Positions 8,398 to 21,888 of a DNA stretch of 64,000 nucleotides are shown piece by piece. The notes beneath the pieces are model-generated. The model searched no databases and was not told the origin of the DNA. It saw nothing but the letters and a program-made list of their open reading frames with translations. Origin of the DNA: Monodelphis domestica (Eukaryota > Chordata > Mammalia > Didelphimorphia > Didelphidae); contig NC_077235.1 of assembly GCF_027887165.1 (NCBI RefSeq), forward strand, positions 7,703,378-7,767,377, given 5' to 3'. Numbering within the stretch: position 1 is the first letter of the stretch; each line of letters begins with the position of its first letter. The position numbers and the translations under genes were made by a program.

Positions 8398-11095
8398 ACA
8401 ATATTTAATTTTTTATTAAAATATTATACCTACAGAAAGGAATGGGACCTGAGAACCTCCTAATACGCCCATCTCTAAACGATGAGGAGTATCCTGAAGA
8501 CTCAATATATTCTGTTATTCAATATCCACGATGTACTAGAAATATTGTTCCTAAGGAATATGAAAGGACATCAGCAGCTCTAAAATCTAATGGCCGTTCA
8601 CATCCTAAGACACAACATTCAAACTTTTATAGCACTAATTTTCCATTAAAATGGGAAAAGAGTACAGAAATGAAAAAAACCACTCACTCCATATGATGAT
8701 AGTTGTTCCAACAGCCCAGTCGTTTCGAAATACAACACTCAAATTTTTAAAGAAATATAGTTTCCACAGAATTGGAAGGGACCCTTGAAGTTTCAAATCA
8801 CAGCAAGCATAGGGAATGATGACATTTCTAAAGACCATTTTCATTCTGAGATACAATATTTAATATGTACTTGAAATATTGGATCTACAGAATGTGAAAG
8901 GTCCTCAGATACTATGAATACCAAGGTGTCAAGAAGATGATGTGGGTTCTGACCGCTCAATACATAGTCATATACAATATCCTAGTTGATATAGAAACAT
9001 TGTTGTACAACATGTGAAATGACCTCAGGAATTCTAACTTCTAAGGACTCATTCGCTTCATAGAGAAAATATTCAATGAGTTATAGCATTGTTTGTTCAA
9101 CAGATTGAGAAAGAAACTCTTAAATGGCAAGATCTTACCTTATCTGTAAGATCTTGTGGATTCTCAGGCCCGATTTCATTCTATGACAAAATATTCAGTG
9201 TATTAGGAAGATATGAAACAGACAGCAAACTGAAGAACTAAATGAAAACAAATACTAATTATAGAAGACAACGAGGATTGTAGTCCGCCATTAAATCGTT
9301 CGGTATGGTGTTCAATTCCTTAAGAAATATTGTTGCTGCAGACGGGGAAAATTGCTCAGAGACACACAAAATAAATAACCTTTCTGCATGACAATGTGTG
9401 CTCAAAGGATCCAATCCATTCTGTGATACAATATTCAATATTTTTATAAAAATATTATAGCTACAGAACGAACAGGGCCTCAGGATCTACTAATACCACC
9501 ATGTCGATAAGATGAGGAGGATCCTTAGGGCTCGTTATTTTCGGATAGGCAATACTGAAGATGTACTAGAAATGTTGTTTCTATAGAATGTGAAAGGACA
9601 TCAGAAACTCTAAACTCTAATGGCCTTTCACAATCTAAGACACAACACCCAAGGTATCATAGCTCAATCGTTCTAACAAACTCAGAAAGAAACTTAAGAA
9701 ACGAACCAGAAGAATTGATTTAAATGTTGAAGCGTGCTCAAAGACCCCACACCATTCTGGAATACAATATTCAATTTTTTATAAAAATATTATACATACA
9801 GAATGGAAAGGGACCTCAGAATCTCCTAATACCAGCTTCTCTAAACGATGAGGAGTATCCCGATGTCTCAATATGTATTCTGATATTCAATATTCACGAT
9901 GTACTCGAAATATCGTCTCTAAGAATGTGAAAGGCTATGAGAAACAAAAATGTCTAATGGCCTTTCACATTCTAAGACACAATATTCAAAGGGTTATAAG
10001 CAGTATTGTTCCACCAAAACGGGAAAGGATCTTAGAAACAAAAAGTGACACACATTCCAGATGATGATTGTTGTTCCAAGAACATAGTCTGTTTTGATCT
10101 ATAATATTCATTTTTTTTAAAGAAATGTTGTTCTGACCGAATTGGAAGGGTCCAGTGAAACATCAAATCACAGCAAACATACAGAATGATACAAGTAATA
10201 AAGATGCTTTTCATTCTCAGATACAACATTCAACATGTACTAGAAATTTTGGATCTCCAGAAGATCCTCAGAGGTTATGAATAGCCACATGTCCAGAAGA
10301 TGATGTGGCTTCTGAAGGCTCAATACATTGTCATATACAGTGTCCAACATTTGATAGACACATTTTTCTACAGTACGTGAAACGACCTCAGAAATTCTGA
10401 TTTCTATAGGCCCATTACATTGTAAGACAAAATATTCAACGAGTTAAAGAAATGTTATACCAACTGATTGAGAATGGAACTCTGAATTGGCAAGATCCTA
10501 CCTTATTTGGAAGATGATGAGGGTTCTCAGGGCCGATTTCATTCTGTGACAAAATAGGGAACATGTTAGAGATACCTACAGAATTGCAAAGAACTTAAAG
10601 AAAATCAAAAACCAAACTCCCTAGAAGACAATGAAGACTGCAGCCACCATTAAAGTCCGAGATACAATATTTAATTACAGAGTGGGAAATTAGCTCAGAA
10701 ACCAAAAAATACCCTTTCTACATGCCAATGCTTGCTCAAAGGGATCACTCAATTCTGCGACAAAATATTCAATCTTTCCTCAAAAAATTATACCTACAGA
10801 ATGGAAAGGTCCCTCAGAATCTCCCAATAAAACCATCACTAAATGATGAGCAGTATCCTGAAGTCTCATATACTCTGATATTCAATATTCAAAAGGATCA
10901 AGAAATATTGTTACTCAAGATGGTGAAAGGACATCAGAAGCTCTAACGTCTAATGGCGTTTTATATTCTAAGACACAATATTCAATGGGTTATAGCTCAA
11001 TTGTTCTAAGAAAATGGGAAAGAACTTTAGAAACAAATTATAAGAACCTCCTAAGTTGATGATGATTGGTCAAAGGGCCCAGTCCAATCTGTGAT
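8398..11095. repeat. HOR unit 4 (2,698 bp), alpha subtype
   Basis: Alpha unit with cctgagaacc in monomer 1, the form shared by units 4-7. CENP-B-box-like site 10008-10024; hairpin 9128-9156 perfect; palindrome 9437-9456 perfect. Confidence 0.95.
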
Positions 11096-13793
11096 ACAAT
11101 ATTTAATTTTTTATTAAAATATTATACCTACAGAAAGGAATGGGACCTGAGAACCTCCTAATACGCCCATCTCTAAACGATGAGGAGTATCCTGAAGACT
11201 CAATATATTCTGTTATTCAATATCCACGATGTACTAGAAATATTGTTCCTAAGGAATATGAAAGGACATCAGCAGCTCTAAAATCTAATGGCCGTTCACA
11301 TCCTAAGACACAACATTCAAACTTTTATAGCACTAATTTTCCATTAAAATGGGAAAAGAGTACAGAAATGAAAAAAACCACTCACTCCATATGATGATAG
11401 TTGTTCCAACAGCCCAGTCGTTTCGAAATACAACACTCAAATTTTTAAAGAAATATAGTTTCCACAGAATTGGAAGGGACCCTTGAAGTTTCAAATCACA
11501 GCAAGCATAGGGAATGATGACATTTCTAAAGACCATTTTCATTCTGAGATACAATATTTAATATGTACTTGAAATATTGGATCTACAGAATGTGAAAGGT
11601 CCTCAGATACTATGAATACCAAGGTGTCAAGAAGATGATGTGGGTTCTGACCGCTCAATACATAGTCATATACAATATCCTAGTTGATATAGAAACATTG
11701 TTGTACAACATGTGAAATGACCTCAGGAATTCTAACTTCTAAGGACTCATTCGCTTCATAGAGAAAATATTCAATGAGTTATAGCATTGTTTGTTCAACA
11801 GATTGAGAAAGAAACTCTTAAATGGCAAGATCTTACCTTATCTGTAAGATCTTGTGGATTCTCAGGCCCGATTTCATTCTATGACAAAATATTCAGTGTA
11901 TTAGGAAGATATGAAACAGACAGCAAACTGAAGAACTAAATGAAAACAAATACTAATTATAGAAGACAACGAGGATTGTAGTCCGCCATTAAATCGTTCG
12001 GTATGGTGTTCAATTCCTTAAGAAATATTGTTGCTGCAGACGGGGAAAATTGCTCAGAGACACACAAAATAAATAACCTTTCTGCATGACAATGTGTGCT
12101 CAAAGGATCCAATCCATTCTGTGATACAATATTCAATATTTTTATAAAAATATTATAGCTACAGAACGAACAGGGCCTCAGGATCTACTAATACCACCAT
12201 GTCGATAAGATGAGGAGGATCCTTAGGGCTCGTTATTTTCGGATAGGCAATACTGAAGATGTACTAGAAATGTTGTTTCTATAGAATGTGAAAGGACATC
12301 AGAAACTCTAAACTCTAATGGCCTTTCACAATCTAAGACACAACACCCAAGGTATCATAGCTCAATCGTTCTAACAAACTCAGAAAGAAACTTAAGAAAC
12401 GAACCAGAAGAATTGATTTAAATGTTGAAGCGTGCTCAAAGACCCCACACCATTCTGGAATACAATATTCAATTTTTTATAAAAATATTATACATACAGA
12501 ATGGAAAGGGACCTCAGAATCTCCTAATACCAGCTTCTCTAAACGATGAGGAGTATCCCGATGTCTCAATATGTATTCTGATATTCAATATTCACGATGT
12601 ACTCGAAATATCGTCTCTAAGAATGTGAAAGGCTATGAGAAACAAAAATGTCTAATGGCCTTTCACATTCTAAGACACAATATTCAAAGGGTTATAAGCA
12701 GTATTGTTCCACCAAAACGGGAAAGGATCTTAGAAACAAAAAGTGACACACATTCCAGATGATGATTGTTGTTCCAAGAACATAGTCTGTTTTGATCTAT
12801 AATATTCATTTTTTTTAAAGAAATGTTGTTCTGACCGAATTGGAAGGGTCCAGTGAAACATCAAATCACAGCAAACATACAGAATGATACAAGTAATAAA
12901 GATGCTTTTCATTCTCAGAAACAACATTCAACATGTACTAGAAATTTTGGATCTCCAGAAGATCCTCAGAGGTTATGAATAGCCACATGTCCAGAAGATG
13001 ATGTGGCTTCTGAAGGCTCAATACATTGTCATATACAGTGTCCAACATTTGATAGACACATTTTTCTACAGTACGTGAAACGACCTCAGAAATTCTGATT
13101 TCTATAGGCCCATTACATTGTAAGACAAAATATTCAACGAGTTAAAGAAATGTTATACCAACTGATTGAGAATGGAACTCTGAATTGGCAAGATCCTACC
13201 TTATTTGGAAGATGATGAGGGTTCTCAGGGCCGATTTCATTCTGTGACAAAATAGGGAACATGTTAGAGATACCTACAGAATTGCAAAGAACTTAAAGAA
13301 AATCAAAAACCAAACTCCCTAGAAGACAATGAAGACTGCAGCCACCATTAAAGTCCGAGATACAATATTTAATTACAGAGTGGGAAATTAGCTCAGAAAC
13401 CAAAAAATACCCTTTCTACATGCCAATGCTTGCTCAAAGGGATCACTCAATTCTGCGACAAAATATTCAATCTTTCCTCAAAAAATTATACCTACAGAAT
13501 GGAAAGGTCCCTCAGAATCTCCCAATAAAACCATCACTAAATGATGAGCAGTATCCTGAAGTCTCATATACTCTGATATTCAATATTCAAAAGGATCAAG
13601 AAATATTGTTACTCAAGATGGTGAAAGGACATCAGAAGCTCTAACGTCTAATGGCGTTTTATATTCTAAGACACAATATTCAATGGGTTATAGCTCAATT
13701 GTTCTAAGAAAATGGGAAAGAACTTTAGAAACAAATTATAAGAACCTCCTAAGTTGATGATGATTGGTCAAAGGGCCCAGTCCAATCTGTGAT
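11096..13793. repeat. HOR unit 5 (2,698 bp), alpha subtype
   Basis: Alpha unit; carries ctcagaaac at the start of monomer 17, as units 1, 6 and 7 do, where units 2-4 have ctcagatac. CENP-B-box-like site 12706-12722; hairpin 11826-11854 perfect; palindrome 12135-12154 perfect. Confidence 0.95.
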
Positions 13794-16492
13794 ACAATAT
13801 TTAATTTTTTATTAAAATATTATACCTACAGAAAGGAATGGGACCTGAGAACCTCCTAATACGCCCATCTCTAAACGATGAGGAGTATCCTGAAGACTCA
13901 ATATATTCTGTTATTCAATATCCACGATGTACTAGAAATATTGTTCCTAAGGAATATGAAAGGACATCAGCAGCTCTAAAATCTAATGGCCGTTCACATC
14001 CTAAGACACAACATTCAAACTTTTATAGCACTAATTTTCCATTAAAATGGGAAAAGAGTACAGAAATGAAAAAAACCACTCACTCCATATGATGATAGTT
14101 GTTCCAACAGCCCAGTCGTTTCGAAATACAACACTCAAATTTTTAAAAAAATATAGTTTCCACAGAATTGGAAGGGACCCTTGAAGTTTCAAATCACAGC
14201 AAGCATAGGGAATGATGACATTTCTAAAGACCATTTTCATTCTGAGATACAATATTTAATATGTACTTGAAATATTGGATCTACAGAATGTGAAAGGTCC
14301 TCAGATACTATGAATACCAAGGTGTCAAGAAGATGATGTGGGTTCTGACCGCTCAATACATAGTCATATACAATATCCTAGTTGATATAGAAACATTGTT
14401 GTACAACATGTGAAATGACCTCAGGAATTCTAACTTCTAAGGACTCATTCGCTTCATAGAGAAAATATTCAATGAGTTATAGCATTGTTTGTTCAACAGA
14501 TTGAGAAAGAAACTCTTAAATGGCAAGATCTTACCTTATCTGTAAGATCTTGTGGATTCTCAGGCCCGATTTCATTCTATGACAAAATATTCAGTGTATT
14601 AGGAAGATATGAAACAGACAGCAAACTGAAGAACTAAATGAAAACAAATACTAATTATAGAAGACAACGAGGATTGTAGTCCGCCATTAAATCGTTCGGT
14701 ATGGTGTTCAATTCCTTAAGAAATATTGTTGCTGCAGACGGGGAAAATTGCTCAGAGACACACAAAATAAATAACCTTTCTGCATGACAATGTGTGCTCA
14801 AAGGATCCAATCCATTCTGTGATACAATATTCAATATTTTTATAAAAATATTATAGCTACAGAACGAACAGGGCCTCAGGATCTACTAATACCACCATGT
14901 CGATAAGATGAGGAGGATCCTTAGGGCTCGTTATTTTCGGATAGGCAATACTGAAGATGTACTAGAAATGTTGTTTCTATAGAATGTGAAAGGACATCAG
15001 AAACTCTAAACTCTAATGGCCTTTCACAATCTAAGACACAACACCCAAGGTATCATAGCTCAATCGTTCTAACAAACTCAGAAAGAAACTTAAGAAACGA
15101 ACCAGAAGAATTGATTTAAATGTTGAAGCGTGCTCAAAGACCCCACACCATTCTGGAATACAATATTCAATTTTTTATAAAAATATTATACATACAGAAT
15201 GGAAAGGGACCTCAGAATCTCCTAATACCAGCTTCTCTAAACGATGAGGAGTATCCCGATGTCTCAATATGTATTCTGATATTCAATATTCACGATGTAC
15301 TCGAAATATCGTCTCTAAGAATGTGAAAGGCTATGAGAAACAAAAATGTCTAATGGCCTTTCACATTCTAAGACACAATATTCAAAGGGTTATAAGCAGT
15401 ATTGTTCCACCAAAACGGGAAAGGATCTTAGAAACAAAAAGTGACACACATTCCAGATGATGATTGTTGTTCCAAGAACATAGTCTGTTTTGATCTATAA
15501 TATTCATTTTTTTTTAAAGAAATGTTGTTCTGACCGAATTGGAAGGGTCCAGTGAAACATCAAATCACAGCAAACATACAGAATGATACAAGTAATAAAG
15601 ATGCTTTTCATTCTCAGAAACAACATTCAACATGTACTAGAAATTTTGGATCTCCAGAAGATCCTCAGAGGTTATGAATAGCCACATGTCCAGAAGATGA
15701 TGTGGCTTCTGAAGGCTCAATACATTGTCATATACAGTGTCCAACATTTGATAGACACATTTTTCTACAGTACGTGAAACGACCTCAGAAATTCTGATTT
15801 CTATAGGCCCATTACATTGTAAGACAAAATATTCAAAGAGTTAAAGAAATGTTATACCAACTGATTGAGAATGGAACTCTGAATTGGCAAGATCCTACCT
15901 TATTTGGAAGATGATGAGGGTTCTCAGGGCCGATTTCATTCTGTGACAAAATAGGGAACATGTTAGAGATACCTACAGAATTGCAAAGAACTTAAAGAAA
16001 ATCAAAAACCAAACTCCCTAGAAGACAATGAAGACTGCAGCCACCATTAAAGTCCGAGATACAATATTTAATTACAGAGTGGGAAATTAGCTCAGAAACC
16101 AAAAAATACCCTTTCTACATGCCAATGCTTGCTCAAAGGGATCACTCAATTCTGCGACAAAATATTCAATCTTTCCTCAAAAAATTATACCTACAGAATG
16201 GAAAGGTCCCTCAGAATCTCCCAATAAAACCATCACTAAATGATGAGCAGTATCCTGAAGTCTCATATACTCTGATATTCAATATTCAAAAGGATCAAGA
16301 AATATTGTTACTCAAGATGGTGAAAGGACATCAGAAGCTCTAACGTCTAATGGCGTTTTATATTCTAAGACACAATATTCAATGGGTTATAGCTCAATTG
16401 TTCTAAGAAAATGGGAAAGAACTTTAGAAACAAATTATAAGAACCTCCTAAGTTGATGATGATTGGTCAAAGGGCCCAGTCCAATCTGTGAT
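13794..16492. repeat. HOR unit 6 (2,699 bp), alpha subtype
   Basis: Alpha unit with nine T in the monomer 16 run (near 15507-15515), like unit 2. It has the beta-type tttttaaaaaaatat near 14140 and a private attcaaagag near 15831. CENP-B-box-like site 15404-15420; hairpin 14524-14552 perfect; palindrome 14833-14852 perfect. Confidence 0.95.
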
Positions 16493-19190
16493 ACAATATT
16501 TAATTTTTTATTAAAATATTATACCTACAGAAAGGAATGGGACCTGAGAACCTCCTAATACGCCCATCTCTAAACGATGAGGAGTATCCTGAAGACTCAA
16601 TATATTCTGTTATTCAATATCCACGATGTACTAGAAATATTGTTCCTAAGGAATATGAAAGGACATCAGCAGCTCTAAAATCTAATGGCCGTTCACATCC
16701 TAAGACACAACATTCAAACTTTTATAGCACTAATTTTCCATTAAAATGGGAAAAGAGTACAGAAATGAAAAAAACCACTCACTCCATATGATGATAGTTG
16801 TTCCAACAGCCCAGTCGTTTCGAAATACAACACTCAAATTTTTAAAGAAATATAGTTTCCACAGAATTGGAAGGGACCCTTGAAGTTTCAAATCACAGCA
16901 AGCATAGGGAATGATGACATTTCTAAAGACCATTTTCATTCTGAGATACAATATTTAATATGTACTTGAAATATTGGATCTACAGAATGTGAAAGGTCCT
17001 CAGATACTATGAATACCAAGGTGTCAAGAAGATGATGTGGGTTCTGACCGCTCAATACATAGTCATATACAATATCCTAGTTGATATAGAAACATTGTTG
17101 AACAACATGTGAAATGACCTCAGGAATTCTAACTTCTAAGGACTCATTCGCTTCATAGAGAAAATATTCAATGAGTTATAGCATTGTTTGTTCAACAGAT
17201 TGAGAAAGAAACTCTTAAATGGCAAGATCTTACCTTATCTGTAAGATCTTGTGGATTCTCAGGCCCGATTTCATTCTATGACAAAATATTCAGTGTATTA
17301 GGAAGATATGAAACAGACAGCAAACTGAAGAACTAAATGAAAACAAATACTAATTATAGAAGACAACGAGGATTGTAGTCCGCCATTAAATCGTTCGGTA
17401 TGGTGTTCAATTCCTTAAGAAATATTGTTGCTGCAGACGGGGAAAATTGCTCAGAGACACACAAAATAAATAACCTTTCTGCATGACAATGTGTGCTCAA
17501 AGGATCCAATCCATTCTGTGATACAATATTCAATATTTTTATAAAAATATTATAGCTACAGAACGAACAGGGCCTCAGGATCTACTAATACCACCATGTC
17601 GATAAGATGAGGAGGATCCTTAGGGCTCGTTATTTTCGGATAGGCAATACTGAAGATGTACTAGAAATGTTGTTTCTATAGAATGTGAAAGGACATCAGA
17701 AACTCTAAACTCTAATGGCCTTTCACAATCTAAGACACAACACCCAAGGTATCATAGCTCAATCGTTCTAACAAACTCAGAAAGAAACTTAAGAAACGAA
17801 CCAGAAGAATTGATTTAAATGTTGAAGCGTGCTCAAAGACCCCACACCATTCTGGAATACAATATTCAATTTTTTATAAAAATATTATACATACAGAATG
17901 GAAAGGGACCTCAGAATCTCCTAATACCAGCTTCTCTAAACGATGAGGAGTATCCCGATGTCTCAATATGTATTCTGATATTCAATATTCACGATGTACT
18001 CGAAATATCGTCTCTAAGAATGTGAAAGGCTATGAGAAACAAAAATGTCTAATGGCCTTTCACATTCTAAGACACAATATTCAAAGGGTTATAAGCAGTA
18101 TTGTTCCACCAAAACGGGAAAGGATCTTAGAAACAAAAAGTGACACACATTCCAGATGATGATTGTTGTTCCAAGAACATAGTCTGTTTTGATCTATAAT
18201 ATTCATTTTTTTTAAAGAAATGTTGTTCTGACCGAATTGGAAGGGTCCAGTGAAACATCAAATCACAGCAAACATACAGAATGATACAAGTAATAAAGAT
18301 GCTTTTCATTCTCAGAAACAACATTCAACATGTACTAGAAATTTTGGATCTCCAGAAGATCCTCAGAGGTTATGAATAGCCACATGTCCAGAAGATGATG
18401 TGGCTTCTGAAGGCTCAATACATTGTCATATACAGTGTCCAACATTTGATAGACACATTTTTCTACAGTACGTGAAACGACCTCAGAAATTCTGATTTCT
18501 ATAGGCCCATTACATTGTAAGACAAAATATTCAACGAGTTAAAGAAATGTTATACCAACTGATTGAGAATGGAACTCTGAATTGGCAAGATCCTACCTTA
18601 TTTGGAAGATGATGAGGGTTCTCAGGGCCGATTTCATTCTGTGACAAAATAGGGAACATGTTAGAGATACCTACAGAATTGCAAAGAACTTAAAGAAAAT
18701 CAAAAACCAAACTCCCTAGAAGACAATGAAGACTGCAGCCACCATTAAAGTCCGAGATACAATATTTAATTACAGAGTGGGAAATTAGCTCAGAAACCAA
18801 AAAATACCCTTTCTACATGCCAATGCTTGCTCAAAGGGATCACTCAATTCTGCGACAAAATATTCAATCTTTCCTCAAAAAATTATACCTACAGAATGGA
18901 AAGGTCCCTCAGAATCTCCCAATAAAACCATCACTAAATGATGAGCAGTATCCTGAAGTCTCATATACTCTGATATTCAATATTCAAAAGGATCAAGAAA
19001 TATTGTTACTCAAGATGGTGAAAGGACATCAGAAGCTCTAACGTCTAATGGCGTTTTATATTCTAAGACACAATATTCAATGGGTTATAGCTCAATTGTT
19101 CTAAGAAAATGGGAAAGAACTTTAGAAACAAATTATAAGAACCTCCTAAGTTGATGATGATTGGTCAAAGGGCCCAGTCCAATCTGTGAT
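16493..19190. repeat. HOR unit 7 (2,698 bp), last alpha unit
   Basis: Last alpha unit, with a private gttgaacaac near 17097. The change to beta-type markers lies between about 18450 and 19240. CENP-B-box-like site 18103-18119; hairpin 17223-17251 perfect; palindrome 17532-17551 perfect. Confidence 0.95.
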
Positions 19191-21888
19191 ACAATATTTA
19201 ATTTTTTATTAAAATATTATACCTACAGAAAGGAATGGGACCTCAGAACCTCCTAATACCCCCATCTCTAAACGATGAGGAGTATCCTGAAGACTCAATA
19301 TATTCTGTTATTCAATATCCACGATGTACTAGAAATATTGTTCCTAAGGAATATGAAAGGACATCAGAAGCTCTAAAATCTAATGGCCGTTCACATCCTA
19401 AGACACAACATTCAAACTTTTATAGCACTAATTTTCCATTAAAATGGGAAAAGAGTACAGAAATGAAAAAAACCACTCACTCCATATGATGATAGTTGTT
19501 CCAACAGCCCAGTCGTTTCGAAATACAACACTCAAATTTTTAAAAAAATATAGTTTCCACAGAATTGGAAGGGACCCGTGAAGTTTCAAATCACAGCAAG
19601 CATAGGGAATGATGACATTTCTAAAGACCATTTTCATTCTGAGATACAATATTTAATAAGTACTTGAAATATTGGATCTACAGAATGTGAAAGGTCCTCA
19701 GATACTATGAATACCAAGGTGTCAAGAAGATGATGTGGGTTCTGACCTCTCAATACATAGTCATATACAATATCCTAGTTGATATAGAAACATTGTTGTA
19801 CAACATGTGAAATGACCTCAGGAATTCTAACTTCTAAGGACTCATTCGCTTCATAGAGAAAATATCCAATGAGTTATAGCATTGTTTGTTCAACAGATTG
19901 AGAAAGAAACTCTTAAATGGCAAGATCTTACCTTATCTGTAAGATCATGTGGATTCTCAGGCCCGATTTCATTCTATGACAAAATATTCAGTGTATTAGG
20001 AAGATATGAAACAGACAGCAAACTGAAGAACTAAATGAAAACAAATACTAATTATAGAAGACAACGAGGATTGTAGTGCGCCATTAAATCGTTCGGTATG
20101 GTGTTCAATTCCTTAAGAAATATTGCTGCTGCAGACGGGGAAAATTGCTCAGAGACACACAAAATAAATAACCTTTCTGCATGACAATGTGTGCTCAAAG
20201 GATCCAATCCATTCTGTGATACAATATTCAATATTTTTATAAAAATATTATAGCTACAGAACGAACAGGGCCTCAGGATCTACTAATACCACCATGTCGA
20301 TAAGATGAGGAGGATCCTTAGGGCTCGTTATTTTCGGATAGGCAATACTGAAGATGTACTAGAAATGTTGTTTCTATAGAATGTGAAAGGACATCAGAAA
20401 CTCTAAACTCTAATGGCCTTTCACAATCTAAGACACAACACCCAAGGTATCATAGCTCAATCGTTCTAACAAACTCAGAAAGAAACTTAAGAAACGAACC
20501 AGAAGAATTGATTTAAATGTTGAAGCGTGCTCAAAGACCCCACACCATTCTGGAATACAATATTCAATTTTTTATAAAAATATTATACATACAGAATGGA
20601 AAGGGACCTCAGAATCTCCTAATACCAGCTTCCCTAAACGATGAGGAGTATCCCGATGTCTCAATATGTATTCTGATATTCAATATTCACGATGTACTCG
20701 AAATATCGTCTCTAAGAATGTGAAAGGCTATGAGAAACAAAAATGTCTAATGGCCTTTCACATTCTAAGACACAATATTCAAAGGGTTATAAGCAGTATT
20801 GTTCCACCAAAACGGGAAAGGATCTTAGAAACAAAAAGTGACACACATTCCAGATGATGATTGTTGTTCCAAGAACATAGTCTGTTTTGATCTATAATAT
20901 TCATTTTTTTTAAAGAAATGTTGTTCTGACCGAATTGGAAGGGTCCAGTGAAACATCAAATCACAGCAAACATACAGAATGATACAAGTAATAAAGATGC
21001 TTTTCATTCTCAGATACAACATTCAACATGTACTAGAAATTTTGGATCTCCAGAAGATCCTCAGAGGTTATGAATGGCCACATGTCCAGAAGATGATATG
21101 GCTTCTGAAGGCTCAATACATTGTCATATACAGTGTCCAACATTTGATAGAAACATTTTTCTACAGTACGTGAAACGACCTCAGAAATTCTGATTTCTAT
21201 AGGCCCATTACATTGTAAGACAAAATATTCAACGAGTTAAAGAAATGTTATACCAACTGATTGAGAATGGAACTCTGAATTGGCAAGATCCTACCTTATT
21301 TGGAAGATGATGAGGGTTCTCAGGGCCGATTTCATTCTGTGACAAAATAGGGAACATGTTAGAGATACCTACAGAATTGCAAAGAACTTAAAGAAAATCA
21401 AAAACCAAACTCCCTAGAAGACAATGAAGACTGCAGCCACCATTAAAGTCCGAGATACAATATTTAATTACAGAGTGGGAAATTAGCTCAGAAACCAAAA
21501 AATACCCTTTCTACATGCCAATGCTTGCTCAAAGGGATCACTCAATTCTGCGACAAAATATTCAATCTTTCCTCAAAAAATTATACCTACAGAATGGAAA
21601 GGTCCCTCAGAATCTCCCAATAAAACCATCACTAAATGATGAGCAGTATCCTGAAGTCTCATATACTCTGATATTCAATATTCAAAAGGATCAAGAAATA
21701 TTGTTACTCAAGATGGTGAAAGGACATCAGAAGCTCTAACGTCTAATGGCGTTTTATATTCTAAGACACAATATTCAATGGGTTATAGCTCAATTGTTCT
21801 AAGAAAATGGGAAAGAACTTTAGAAACAAATTATAAGAACCTCCTAAGTTGATGATGATTGGTCAAAGGGCCCAGTCCAATCTGTGAT
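19191..21888. repeat. HOR unit 8 (2,698 bp), beta mosaic
   Basis: First half carries beta markers (gacccgtgaag, aataagtac, gacctctc, tagtgcgcc, tgctgctgc). The second half keeps gtactcg and the shorter tctaagaatg, and has gatatggc near 21095, shared only with unit 16. The private gaatggcc near 21072 is seen nowhere else. CENP-B-box-like site 20801-20817; hairpin 19921-19949 with one mismatch; palindrome 20230-20249 perfect. Confidence 0.94.

Larger units (their letters stand above)
3001..19190. repeat. Alpha-subtype block, six HOR units
   Basis: Units 2-7 share aatacgccc, atcagcagc, gatcttgtgg together with tagtccgcc, and the perfect hairpin. No unit outside this block has aatacgccc or atcagcagc. 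Unit lengths are 2,699, 2,698, 2,698, 2,698, 2,699 and 2,698. Confidence 0.9.
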
